64,000 bases of DNA from Asterias amurensis (taxonomy: Eukaryota; Echinodermata; Asteroidea; Forcipulatida; Asteriidae), in the NCBI RefSeq assembly GCF_032118995.1, contig NC_092656.1, positions 13,444,261 to 13,508,260 of the forward strand, read 5' to 3'. The first letter of the stretch is position 1; every line of letters starts with the position of its first letter. A program made the translations under genes and the position numbers. This document shows positions 44,367 to 56,670 of this stretch, one piece after another. Under the pieces are notes generated by a model. The model ran no database searches. It saw only the letters and a program-made list of their open reading frames with translations, and was not told the DNA's origin.

Positions 44367-44742
44367 AGCGATGGACACTATTGGTAATTGTCAAAATCCA
44401 GTCTTCTCACTTGGTGTATATCAACATATGCATTAAATAACTAACCATGTGAACATTTGAGCTCGATTGGTCATCAGAGTTGCGAGATAACTATGCAAGA
44501 AAAAACACCCTTGTCACACGAGGTTGTGTGCTTTCAGATGCTTGATTTCGAGACCTCAAATTCTAAACTTGAGGTCTCGAAATCAAATTCGTGGAAAATT
44601 ACTTCTTTCTCGAAAACTACGTCACTTCTGAGGGAGCCGTTTCTCACAATGTTTTATACCATCAACCTCTCCCCATTACTCGTTACCAAGTGAGGTTTTA
44701 TACCGATAATTATTTGAGTAATTACCAATAGTGTCCACTGCC
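44367..44742. mobile_element. TTAA fold-back family A
   Basis: TTAA lies at 44363-44366 and 44743-44746. The ends are GCGATGGACACTATTGGTAA and TTACCAATAGTGTCCACTGC. The central hairpin is GATTTCGAGACCTCAAATTC and CTTGAGGTCTCGAAATC. Confidence 0.92.
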
Positions 44743-44746
44743 TTAA

Positions 44747-46388
44747 AGATAGTGACAATCTGATGCGGAATTTTAGCCAACTATTAGCCATATCAGATGA
44801 TTTGGTAATAACTAATTACTTTGTGTGTGTTTTCGTGAATAGGAATGACCAAAATTATTCCCCACCAATTCCGATCTCGAACACAAGCTCTTATGGGTAT
44901 GAAAAATACAATGGCGCACGAACCTACCCTACCATAGAGCACAGTGTCTCTGCAGCATGCATATCATTATTTCTTGATATAACCTTGGTGGCAACGAAGA
45001 GAAAAGGTTGGCTAAAAAACAGCCTGTCAAATAGATTAGACACGCACGATTGAGCATGACCGAACCCATCACCATGGGTTGATGGATCCTAAATTAAAGA
45101 TGAGTAGAGAGAGGATCGACACACATGGTAATTACAGTGGTTGGATACTGATATTTAAGTCTGCTCAACTACGGGGGTGTCAGTAAACTAAAATCACTGA
45201 CATGGCGTAGGTAAGTGCATCACGTGCAAGTGTTTTTTTGTTTTTTTGTTTTTTTGTTTTTTTTTGGGGGGGGGGTGGGGGGTTTGGATGGTAGGGGATA
45301 TCACTTAATATGCCTATCAGTAACGACAAATGTCGCTACATTATTCTTATCATTGAGCAAATTCTTTTCCGTCGTCCAGCTTTCAATAATCATATACCTT
45401 TCAACCAATCTGAGAAGACTTGCTCAGATTAATTTGATTTTGGTTTCGATTTTTCCTGCCGTTGTATATCCACTGTATAGATGAAGGCTTTAGGATGAAG
45501 GCAACAACATGGTATCTCCAGTGTCTCTATTTTGTGCAAATTGATAGGAAAAATAACTACCCCATACTATGCAGCTCGCCTCCTACGCCTTCTCCTTCTC
45601 CAGCAACCTTTATTTCATTATTTCCCACTGTTTCCAGTGGTTGATTGTTCAAATTGGGTAATGGTTTTTATTTTTTCGGGGATTTTGTGAACACGTGTAT
45701 TAGGGCTTATTGTGATTTCTCTAAGAGTCTTTACCAAAAGTTTTTTATACAGGCCATTTAAAAATTAATTTTGATAGTTGTTATGTCTTCATTCAGACAT
45801 TAGTAACAGTATATTCAGATTGATGCGAATGTGTTTTATCCTGTCATCGAATCTGAACATGGGCAAGTACTTGGCTGTCCGTCACTGTATACAAGTCAAA
45901 TTTAATAAAATTGATTTGATTAACTGCCGTGATGGACACTATCCCTTGACCCCTTTTTTTAATTCTCTATGTACACACTGGAAGTAAAATGAAAACAAGA
46001 ATGACGCCATAATGTAAAACGTGTCAACTTGGCAATAATTTTTCATTTTATTTATATAGGTTTTGTTCAGGTGCAGCACGACCTCGCGTCCTCGAAATAA
46101 TTTGTAACAAAAACAAATACCATCTACAATAATATTGGACAACGAAGAATATCATTAAAGGAAGGGTCATGATCCCCCTAAATATTTGGTAGGCAGGTAA
46201 TGACTCCAAATGCTGCTGTTGATTATAACATTTCCCTTCAAAGGGATGGGGTTTTAGGGAGAGGGTTTCGAAATTATTTCAATCTTAATCTCAAAAACGC
46301 TACCAACTTTTGAAGTGAACTGTTTACGGGTTAGTTTATTTTGTGTATACCTGACATGTATGTAATTAGAGCTATACTTTGACTTTAA
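44747..46388. other. Intron sequence with a T-rich microsatellite
   Basis: 45232-45290 holds (TTTTTTTG)n followed by G runs. The remainder is unassigned AT-rich DNA with no recognised exon. Confidence 0.5.
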
Positions 46389-46771
46389 AGGAACACGTTG
46401 CCTTGGATCGGTCGAGTTGGTCTTTGAAAAGCGTTTGTATTCATTTGTTATAAAATGCATATGATTAGAAAGATATTTTAAAAGTAAAATATAATGATCC
46501 ACACAAGTATCACTCGAAATTGCGTGGTTTTCCTCTACCTCGTCGACTAACACGGTCGGCCATTTATGGGAGTCAAATTTTTGACTCCCACAAATGGCCG
46601 ACCGTGTTAGTTCACAAAGTAAAAGGATAACCACGCAATTTAGAGGCATATTTGTGTGGATCATTGTATTCTACTTTTAAAATATCTTTCTTATCATATG
46701 CATTTTATAACAAACGGTTACAAATGCTTTTCAAAGACCAACTCGACCGATCCAAGGCAACGTGTTCCTTT
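46389..46771. mobile_element. TTAA fold-back family C, full-length
   Basis: Almost the whole element is two inverted arms. The ends are AGGAACACGTTGCCTTGGAT and ATCCAAGGCAACGTGTTCCT. The centre is GGCCATTTATGGGAGTCAAA then TTTGACTCCCACAAATGGCC. TTAA lies at 46385-46388 and, one base further out than expected, at 46772-46775. As RNA it would form a hairpin of about 180 bp. Confidence 0.95.
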
Positions 46772-46775
46772 TTAA

Positions 46776-47601
46776 CACATATACGTTTACTTCAAGCTAG
46801 ACCGCCATTTTAATTTTAAAACAAAGGATCAGCAATATGTTAAACGTCGCCCTTTTTATCGTGTTTTAAAGTTTGGCAGAATCACGGCTTGGATTCTTTT
46901 ATAAATTTCTACCTGGCGCGTGCAAAATTATAACACCCAAGCGCAATTCTTCACGAGAGGAATGAAACACAAACAAACGCACACACTTTTTACGGGAGGA
47001 ATTAAATCCAAACAAACGATACATCGATAAAGAAAAATACACACAATTTACACCTCAGAACACCACACAATAAGAGGGAGGTTGTGTTGGGGTGGGGGGG
47101 GGGGGGGTCACAATGACGTCAGACGTATTGAGCACCGAATACAAGTACTTGAATAGCCCTACATAGGACTCTTCCTCTGTACCTATTAAGGCCCTTTTCT
47201 GGGGCGGACATTTTTCAAAGCTTCATAACTCAATCTTACGTGCAACAAGCCACTGATTTCAACTGTCTGTGCACAGAGGAAGAGTCCTTTATAGGGCTAG
47301 TCAAGTCAAGTCACTGTAGTACAATACGAAAGTGTAAGACCACCAGGGCTAGTACTTGACCATCAATCCAACTACTGAATCTTTTGTAATGTTAAATTGC
47401 AACTTAAAACATGGACATTTGTGGTTAGCACAAGCGTTTCCAAAATAGCCAATATGTATTATACGGTTAATTGCAGCTTGAGGTGATTTGCAGTTTGTCT
47501 TTAGAGAGACTAAAGCACCATATACATCTATGACGCGCCGTGATGAGCCAAATTGAGCCAGTTTTATTATCCGTGGACGCCGACTCTCCGTGACCACTTA
47601 A
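46776..47601. mobile_element. Poly-G run and a short fold-back element
   Basis: 47092-47107 is a G run. 47155-47298 has inverted ends AGCCCTACATAGGACTCTTC and GAAGAGTCCTTTATAGGGCT. The other parts of this interval are unassigned. Confidence 0.6.
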
Positions 47602-47967
47602 AGGCACTGAACACATTTGGTAATTGTCATAGACAAGTTTTCTCACTTGGTGTATCTCAACATATGCACAAAATAACAAACCTGTGAAAATGTGAGCTAA
47701 CTTGGTCGTCGAAGTTTGCGAAAGAATAACGGAAGAAGAAAAATCCTTGTTGCACAAGTTGTGTGCTTTCAGACCCAGGTTAGGTTTTGAATTCAAGTCA
47801 AATAGTTTAGTGAGAAATAACTTTTTTCTCAAAAACTGCGTTCCTTCAGAGGGAGCCGTTTCTCACACTGCTTCATACTATTATTAAACAAATATCCACT
47901 GCTCGTAATCAAGAAACATTTTATGCTAGCAATTAATTTGAGTAATTACCAATAGTGTCCAGTGCCT
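47602..47967. mobile_element. TTAA fold-back family A
   Basis: TTAA lies at 47598-47601 and 47968-47971. The ends are AGGCACTGAACACATTTGGT and TTACCAATAGTGTCCAGTGC. The centre is diverged and lacks the usual GAGACCTC hairpin. Confidence 0.85.
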
Positions 47968-48310
47968 TTAAGCTGACACAGCATCAGAGTAGAATCCACA
48001 GCTTGCTTCGAATCATTGAGGTAAATGCTTTGATCCAGAAACCATAACGTGACATTTCCAAATGGGTTCTTACGGTCTTTATTCAAGGAAAACATTCATT
48101 AACTTGGATGTAATTCGACCGCATGCCTTGTATCCTTTGCTCCATCATATTACTAAACAAAAACCGAGTATCAAACTGTAGACTAAAAAAACTTCATCCC
48201 GACTTCCTCTCAAATCTTCGTCCAAGCTGTCTCTAGAGAGGAAGTAGATAATGCAAATGCAAACACAATACCAAGTTGTATGTTTCAGTCGTTCAAAACA
48301 GAGACATTAA

Positions 48311-48687
48311 AAAGGCAGTGGACACGATTGGCAATTACTAAAAAAAATTATTAGCATAAAACCTGACTTGGTGACGAATAATGGGGAGAGGTTGATGGTA
48401 TAAAACATTGTGAGAAACGGCTCCCTCTGAAGTGACATCGTTTATGAGAAAAAAAGTGATTTTCAGCGAATTTGATTTCGACACCTCAGATTTAGAATTT
48501 GAGGTGTCGAAATCAAACACCTGAAAGCACACAACTTTGTGTGACAATGGTGTTTTTTCTTTCATTATTATCTTGCAACTTCGACGACCAGTTGAGCTCA
48601 AATTCTCGCAGGTTTGTTATTTTATGCATAATTATACACCAAGTGAGCAGACTGGTCTTTGACAATTACCAATAGCGTCCACTGTCT
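48311..48687. mobile_element. TTAA fold-back family A
   Basis: TTAA lies at 48307-48310 and 48688-48691. The central hairpin carries paired changes (GATTTCGACACCTCAGATTT and TTTGAGGTGTCGAAATC): both arms read CACC/GGTG instead of GACC/GGTC, so pairing is kept. Confidence 0.9.
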
Positions 48688-48691
48688 TTAA

Positions 48692-51015
48692 AATAGAGAC
48701 GTTAATTGCTAGGGAGGAGACTGTCGCTCGTGCCCCAGCAGCGCCACTACACAAATTTGATTTCGGAGGAGACATTGATGATAAAAACAGCTGCTGTTAT
48801 ATTTTGACCGTTGATTTGACTTGCTACAATGGCTGCTCTACATGGTCGTGTCACGACCATAAACAGTCAATATCAGGCGTAAATGTCAGCGAAAAAATAC
48901 CCTAGCAACTTGATCAATATACATATCGTTATGGGTTAACGTTGCGCCCCATAGGTTTTGACACCGTGAAGTAAAAGCTGCACACACACAGTACAGTAAT
49001 GACACTAAGTCAACGTTTGTTTTATCTGATTCGAGAGATGTAGACGTAACTGTAACAACTTAGGAATGTTTTAGCTGCTTCATAGACGGAAGTAAGTTGT
49101 CTGCCTCCTCTGAACTGAGACTAACAAGTTAACATTAAAAGTTTGACTAATATTGTTGATATCAAAGACTGATTGCAGGCCAATAGTTTTATTTATTAAC
49201 GTCTAGGGCTTCAATATGAACAAACTATTGGTGAAACATCGTTCCCAGTAAAATTAATGGACGTGGCTTGACAATAAATCGATACATTGTGTGTTTTCTG
49301 ATACGGTGTTATCGATTATAATTATACCATAGTGGAAAATTAATGTAAAAGTTGCTTTTAATATTTCACAATATTGTCCACTATCCACTGTACTATCCCA
49401 GTTTTATTTTATTTATCAATAACTGTTGGAAATATTTATGTACACTCTGGTCTTTGCAAGTAGAAATGAACAAGGTTTTAGCACGTCGTTGTATTGTGCG
49501 TATCCGGTTGTCACATTCCTTTATTCCGGTATTTTATTTTCTTGTTTTTAATGGTTTTATTTCATTCACATTGATATTTGAAAATTTCAAAGAAAAATCA
49601 AAGTTAGCTGAGAATTATATAAAATTTACTTTGGTAGCCAATAAATTGTACCGTGAAGCCAATGGACTGGTCTATAAATCAGGGTGTAAACAGGCTCAAT
49701 GATAGGTGTAAAGAAATGTGGAAATGCAATATTTGTGGAATTGTGTTGGCAGCTGTATATAAAGACCTTTTCATTTGATACAATTTTTACTGGCATATTA
49801 TTCGGGAGGCAATCTTAGTAGAATGTGTGAAAAAGGAAAAGAAAAGGGCATGTCATTCAAAAGGGACATTTTTCATCGGTGGCTCACACTCCATTAGTTG
49901 TTAAACATGGTTCGTTATACTGAGTGTGTTCGCTGGAATGGCTGCCTCCTTAAAGTGTGATGTATGACCGAAAAAGAAACAATGTCCATTCGCTGTGATT
50001 CTCAGATTTGTAGTTTCACAATTATTCAGACCATGACAACTGAAAGCAGTTGTTCGTCTCCTCCTTCATCCCTTTTTTTTGAGGCCGAACCTTTTGTTTT
50101 CTTTGTTTTACATTTGGTTTTTAAAACCAAAACAAATTCTCTGTGAATTTATCACTATTCTGACTATTTTTTTGTAATAACTTAGAACAGTATAACGTAA
50201 GGTGACTTGAAACTAAAGAATTTATGTCCAGTTTGAAATGCTTGGCGGCCACCTTTGATAGAAAGAAAAATTAAAAGGCCCTCATCCTCCTCTTTTGGGG
50301 TATTTGTTTTTACTTGGCACAATATCACTTTGTATTTAAAATCTTGAGGGTGTTTTGAGTACATGTCACTAAGCTATGCAATAGCTATTGCTCCATATGG
50401 GTAGACGCAGTACATCTTGAAGTTACAAAACACTCTTGTGGAAATGAGTCAATTAAATTAAGAGAGGTAGTTCATGAGATTAAGATTACCAATTATAATG
50501 CCGAGCTTAGTGTAATTAGGCCACGAGGGAAACTTAATTGGGCAACACATAAATCCCCCACACTAAAAATACATGTTTGTTTTGTTGATTGGTTATTAGC
50601 TTTCGAGGAAGGATTTTGCAACAGCTAATTTTGATTCCTCAAAATAGAATTTTATGACCATGTGGAAAATAACAAATGTGGAAAAATACTCCAAAATGTA
50701 ATGTCAAAATTGTGTTTTGAAATTTCATCACAAATAGGCTGAAATTACAAAGGAACCCTTGCATTTTCGCCAAAAATGGGCTGAAATGTGATTATACTAC
50801 ATGGGGTATAGGCCTAAACCTTGCAAAGGCTCTTCATCAAGGATGGCGGCCGATCAAAATTAATAAACCATCGATGAAAACAATTTAAAAATAGTGGAAG
50901 ATGCACGTCCCTGAAGATTTTACTCATCAAAGCCATTCGAGCGTGTCGTCTCGTCAGACAGGATACATCCGATGCTTTTACTTATATTATTATTATTAAA
51001 CTCACTTCAAAATGT
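48692..51015. other. Intron sequence, nothing firmly recognised
   Basis: About 2.3 kb of AT-rich DNA. Some short stretches near 50690-50810 (CCCTTGCATTTTCGCCAAAA, TGGGCTGAAATG) vaguely resemble inverted, decayed units of the nearby 54-bp minisatellite. Confidence 0.4.
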
Positions 51016-51019
51016 ACAT

Positions 51020-51920
51020 GGATCGGCAGCCCATGTGGTAAGGGTTGGCTTAGAGACGTACGAGCCCCGGTTCGAATCCCGCTACTGTACAAATTATTTT
51101 CTTTTTATTTTATTAAGCCGTTGCTGTTACGCACTGAGTTGTTTAAGTAGTGTTTAAAATCACCTCCTAACACCAACGGGCACTGTGGCGACACAGTGCA
51201 CTGGATCGTTCGCTTGCGTGCGTTCCAGAGCTGGGAGACCCGGTTCGAATCCCGCCCCGTACCAAAGGGACATGACTTTTACTGCTAGCACCAGTAAGTG
51301 ATTGGGGTCCGTCATGTCTCTCCCCAAATTAGGGTAGGATGATTTTTCCGGGTCGGAAAGTAAAGGAGGGGCCGGGACTAGCCATCCCTTAAGGGTTCTA
51401 ATGGGTGATCACCACGCTGGTTTCGATCAGACTTTGAGTCCCCTGAATGCCTGGTCTTCACTCTAACTAACTTTCTGCACAAATTTGTTTTAATTTAAAA
51501 CTATTTTTAAGATATTTACTATCTATTGTGTTAATATTTCAATTCCGCCTATTTTTAGGTAAAGCGAATATAAACATTTCACAGCTGAAAACTTATGGAC
51601 AGATTTTTTTTGAATGTCGGCGAATTGTTTCTTTACCAATTCACGTGGTATTTGAGGGGAGGCTTAATGGAGTGCGAGGAGTTGAACATTATTTCTCTGA
51701 GTAAATTGAGTTTCCAAACAAGCCCAACCCAAGCACCTGTAACTCAGCAACTTTCTTCTAATAATCAATGGTTTTTATGCCACTGAAGGTTAGGCAAATC
51801 GGAGAGAGAAAAAATGATGCTGAAAACTTGCAAGACTTATCCGCTATTCCCCTTTATTTACAAAATCTTAGCCATTTTATTAATTTTTTGTTACAAAAAG
51901 TTGCAAGGGGATTTTATCAA
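51020..51920 (+). repeat. Left arm of a 5.6-kb inverted structure, with two tRNA-like segments
   Basis: The first tRNA-like segment is at about 51026-51095 (CATGTGGTAAGG, then GGTTCGAATCCCGC). The second is at about 51181-51262 (GTGGCGACACAGTGCACTGG, then GGTTCGAATCCCGCC). A 650-bp body follows, running into the minisatellite at GTTACAAAAAGTTGCAAGGG. The inverted partner is 55765-56670. The second tRNA-like part and the body differ from the partner at only a few visible positions; the first tRNA-like part is more diverged. Confidence 0.9.
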
Positions 51921-54900
51921 ATTTGCCCAATTTCGACAAAGATGCAAGGTTTAACTCTTGGGATTTTATCAAACTTTAGCCCAATTTCGACAAAGATGCA
52001 AGGTTTACCCCTTGGGATTTTATCAAATTTTAGCCCAATTTTGACAAAGATGCAAGGTTTACCCCTTGGGATTTTATCAAATGTTAGCCCAATTTCGAAA
52101 AAAATGCAAGGCTTACCACTGGTTATTTTATCAAATTTTAGCCCAATTTCGACAAAGATGCAAGGTTTACCCCTTGGGATTTTATCAAATTTTAGCCCAA
52201 TTTCGACAAAAATGCAAGGCTTACCACTGGTTATTTTATCAAATTTTAGCAAAATTTCGACAAAGATGCAAGGTTTACCCCTTGGGATTTTATCAAATTT
52301 TAGCCCAATTTCGACAAAGATGCAAAGTTTACCCCTTGGGATTTTATCAAATTTTAGCCCAATTTCGATAAAGATGCAGGGTTTACCCCTTGGGATTTTA
52401 TCAAATTTTAGCCCAATTTCGACAAAGATGCAAGGTTTACCCCTTGGGACTTTATCAAATTTTAGCCCTATTTCGACAAATATGCAAGGTTTACTCCTTG
52501 GGATTTTATCACATTTTAGCCCAATTTCGACAAAGATGCAAGGTTTACCTTTTGTGATTTAATTAAATTTTAGCCCAATTTCGACAAAAATGCAAGGATT
52601 ATCCCTTGGGATTTTATCAAATTTTAGCCCAATTTCGACAAAGATGCAAGGTTTACTCCTTGGGATTTTATCACATTTTAGCCCAATTTCGACAAAGATG
52701 CAAGGTTTACCTTTTGTGATTTAATTAAATTTTAGCCCAATTTCGACAAAAATGCAAGGATTATCCCTTGGGATTTTATCAAATTTTAGCCCAATTTCGA
52801 TAAAGATGCAGGGTTTACCCCTTGGGATTTTATCAAATTTTAGCCCAATTTCGACAAAGATGCAAGGTTTACCCCTTGGGATTTTATCAATATTTAGCCC
52901 TATTTCGACAAATATGCAAGGTTTACCCCTTGGGACTTTATCAAATTTTAGCCCAATTTCGACAAAGATGCAAGGTTTACTCCTTGGGATTTTATCACAT
53001 TTTAGCCCAATTTCGACAAAGATGCAAGGTTTACCTTTTGTGATTTAATTAAATTTTAGTCCAATTTCGACAAAAATGCAAGGATTATCCCTTGGGATTT
53101 TATCAAATTTTAGCCCAATTTCGACAAAGATGCAAGGTTTACCCCTTGGGATTTTATCAAATTTTAGCCCAATTTCGACAAAGATGCAAGGTTTACCCCT
53201 TGGAATTTCATCAAATTTTAGCCCTATTTCGACAAATATGCAAGGTTTACCCCTTGGGATTTTATCACATTTTAGCCCAATTTCGACAAAGATGCAAGGT
53301 TTACCTTTTGTGATTTAATTAAATTTTAGCCCAATTTCGACAAAAATGCAAGGATTATCCCTTGGGATTTTATCAAATTTTAGCCCAATTTCGACAAAGA
53401 TGCAAGGTTAACCTTTTGTGATTTAATTAAATTTTAGCCCAATTTCGACAAAAATGCAAGGATTATCCCTTGGGATTTTATCAAATTTTAGCCCAATTTC
53501 GATAAAGATGCAGGGTTTACCACTTGGGATTTTATCAAATTTTAGCCCAATTTCGACAAAGATGCAAGGTTTACCCCTTGGGATTTTATCAATATTTAGC
53601 CCTATTTCGACAAATATGCAAGGTTTACCCCTTGGGACTTTATCAAATTTTAGCCCAATTTCGACAAAGATGCAAGGTTTACTCCTTGGGATTTTATCAC
53701 ATTTTAGCCCAATTTCGACAAAGATGCAAGGTTTACCTTTTGTGATTTAATTAAATTTTAGCCCAATTTCGACAAAAATGCAAAGATTATCCCTTGGGAT
53801 TTTATCAAATTTTAGCCCAATTTCGACAAAGATGCAAGGTTTACCCCTTGGGATTTTATCAAATTTTAGCCCAATTTCGACAAAGATGCAAGGTTTACCC
53901 CTTGGAATTTCATCAAATTTTTGCCCTATTTCGACAAATATGCAAGGTTTACCCCTTGGGATTTTATCACATTTAAGCCCAATTTCGACAAAGATGCAAG
54001 GTTTACCTTTTGTGATTTAATTAAATTTTAGCCCAATTTCGACAAAAATGCAAGGATTATCCCTTGGGATTTTATCAAATTTTAGCCCAATTTCGACAAA
54101 GATGCAAGGATTATCCCTTGGGATTTTATTAAATTTTAGCCCAATTTCGACAAAAATGCAAGGATTATCCCTTGGGATTTTATCAAATTTTAGCCCAATT
54201 TCGATAAAGATGCAGGGTTTACCCCTTGGGATTTTATCAAATTTTAGCCCAATTTCGACAAAGATGCAAGGTTTACCCCTTGGGACTTTATCAAATTTTA
54301 GCCCAATTTCGACAAAGATGCAAGGTTTACTCCTTGGGATTTTATCACATTTTAGCCCAATTTCGACAAAGATGCAAGGTTTACCTTTTGTGATTTAATT
54401 AAATTTTAGCCCAATTTCGACAAAAATGCAAAGATTATCCCTTGGGATTTTATCAAATTTTAGCCCAATTTCGACAAAGATGCAAGGTTTACCCCTTGGG
54501 ATTTTATCAAATTTTAGCCCAATTTCGACAAAGATGCAAGGTTTACCCCTTGGAATTTCATCAAATTTTTGCCCTATTTCGACAAATATGCAAGGTTTAC
54601 CCCTTGGGATTTTATCACATTTAAGCCCAATTTCGACAAAGATGCAAGGTTTACCTTTTGTGATTTAATTAAATTTTAGCCCAATTTCGACAAAAATGCA
54701 AGGATTATCCCTTGGGATTTTATCAAATTTTAGCCCAATTTCGACAAAGATGCAAGGATTATCCCTTGGGATTTTATTAAATTTTAGCCCAATTTCGACA
54801 AAAATGCAAGGATTATCCCTTGGGATTTTATCAAATTTTAGCCCAATTTCGATAAAGATGCAGGGTTTACCCCTTGGGATTTTATCAAATTTTAGCCCAA

Positions 54901-55642
54901 TTTCGACAAAGATGCAAGGTTTACCCCTTGGGATTTTATCAATATTTAGCCCTATTTCGACAAATATGCAAGGTTTACCCCTTGGGACTTTACCAAATTT
55001 TAGCCCAATTTCGACAAAGATGCAAGGTTTACTCCTTGGGATTTTATCACATTTTAGCCCAATTTCGACAAAGATGCAAGGTTTACCTTTTGTGATTTAA
55101 TTAAATTTTAGCCCAATTTCGACAAAAATGCAAGGATTATCCCTTGGGATTTTATCAAATTTTAGCCCAATTTCGACAAAGATGCAAGGTTTACTCCTTG
55201 GGATTTTATCACATTTTAGCCCAATTTCGACAAAGATGCAAGGTTTACCTTTTGTGATTTAATTAAATTTTAGCCCAATTTCGACAAAAATGCAAGGATT
55301 ATCCCTTGGGATTTTATCAAATTTTAGCCCAATTTCGATAAAGATGCAGGGTTTACCCCTTGGGATTTTATCAAATTTTAGCCCAATTTCGACAAAGATG
55401 CAAGGTTTACCCCTTGGGATTTTATCAATATTTAGCCCTATTTCGACAAAGATGCAATGTTTACCCCTTGGTTTTTATCAAATTTCCCTTGGGATTTTAT
55501 TAAATTTTAGCCCAATTTCCACAAAGATGCAAGGTTTACGCCATGGCATTTTATCAAATTTTAGCAAAATTTCAACAAAGATGCAAAGTTAGCTTCTTGG
55601 GATTTTATCAAATTTTAGCAAAATTTCGACAAAGATGCAAGG
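51921..55642 (+). repeat. 54-bp minisatellite, about 69 units, with higher-order repeats
   Basis: The unit reads TTTAGCCCAATTTCGACAAA, GATGCAAGGTTTACCCCTTG, GGATTTTATCAAAT. The 54-bp period is 18 codons, so several frames stay open for long runs. A variant unit with CTTTTGTGATTTAATTAAAT recurs. Larger blocks are duplicated exactly or nearly so, such as 52752-53048 with 53454-53750 (702 bp apart) and 53778-54020 with 54426-54668 (648 bp apart). No protein is inferred. Confidence 0.97.
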
Positions 55643-55785
55643 TTGGGCTAAAATTTGATAAAATCCCAAGGGGTAAACCTTGCATCTTTGTCGAAATTGG
55701 ACAAATTTAATAAAATCACAAGGGGTAAACCCTGCATCTTTGTCGAAATTGGGCTAAAATTTAATTAATCGGATAAAATCCCCTG
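55643..55785 (-). repeat. Minisatellite units in reverse orientation
   Basis: After 55642 the array flips. About two to two and a half units read on the minus strand (CCCAAGGGGTAAACCTTGCA, TCTTTGTCGAAATTGG) before the right arm begins. Confidence 0.9.
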
Positions 55786-56670
55786 CAACTTTTTGTAACA
55801 AAAAAATAATAAAATGGATAAGATTTTATAAATAAAGGGGAATAGGGGGTAAGTCTTGCAAGTTTTCAGCATCATTTTTTTTCTCTCTCCGATTTGCCTA
55901 ACTTTCAGTGGCATAAAAACCATTGATATTTAGAAGACAGTTGCTGAGTTACAGGTGCTTGGGTTGGGCTTGTTTGGAAACTCAATTTACTCAGAGAAAT
56001 AATGTTCAACTCCTCGCACTCCATTAAGCCTCCCCTCAAATACCACGTGAATTGGTAAAGAAACAATTCGCCGACATTTAAAAAAAAATCTGTCCATTAG
56101 TTTTCAGCTGTGAAATGTTTATATTCGCTTTGCCTAAAAATAGGCGGAAATGAAATATTAACACAATAAATAGTCAATATCTTAAAAATAGTTTTAAATT
56201 AAAACAAATTTGTGCAGAAAGTTAGTTAGAGTGAAGACCAGGCATTCAGGGGACTCAAAGTCTGATCGAAACCAGCGTGGTGATCACCCATTAGAACCCT
56301 TAAGGGATGGCTAGTCCCGGCCCCTCCTTTACTTTCCGACCCGGGATAATCATCCTACCCTAATTTGGGGAGAGACATGACGGACCCCAATCACTTACTG
56401 GTGCTAGCAGTAAAAGTCATGTCCCTATGGTACGGGGCGGGATTCGAACCGGGTCTCCCAGCTCTGGAACGCACGCAAGCGAACGATCCAGTGCACCGTG
56501 TCGCCACAGTGCCCGTTGGTGTTAGGAGGTGATTTTAAACACTACTTAAATAATCCATTGCTATGACTGCTTAGTAAAAGAAAAATATCGGTAGTAGTGG
56601 GATTCGAACCCGGGTCAGTAGCATTGAAAGCCCACCTCTTTCAGCATAAGCTACGGGTTCTCTTAGCACA
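55765..56670 (-). repeat. Right arm of the 5.6-kb inverted structure
   Basis: Reverse complement of 51020-51920. It ends with the two tRNA-like segments in reverse order: GGCGGGATTCGAACCGGG at about 56435-56520 and GGGATTCGAACCCGGG at about 56600-56670. Inner parts differ from the left arm by about 1 in 100 by eye, for example ACACGGTG against ACACAGTG; the outermost part is clearly more diverged. No clear target duplication was found outside. Confidence 0.9.

Noticed and set aside
49352-49702. 116-codon plus-strand frame
   Set aside because: No family resemblance, hydrophobic AT-rich composition and no splice or promoter support.
51768-52562. 264-codon plus-strand frame of 18-residue repeats
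   Set aside because: The 54-bp period is a multiple of three, so frames stay open automatically. Other plus-strand frames and a minus-strand frame are also open in the same DNA.
51020-56670. CRISPR-like array
   Set aside because: Units are contiguous, without unique spacers, and the DNA is animal.
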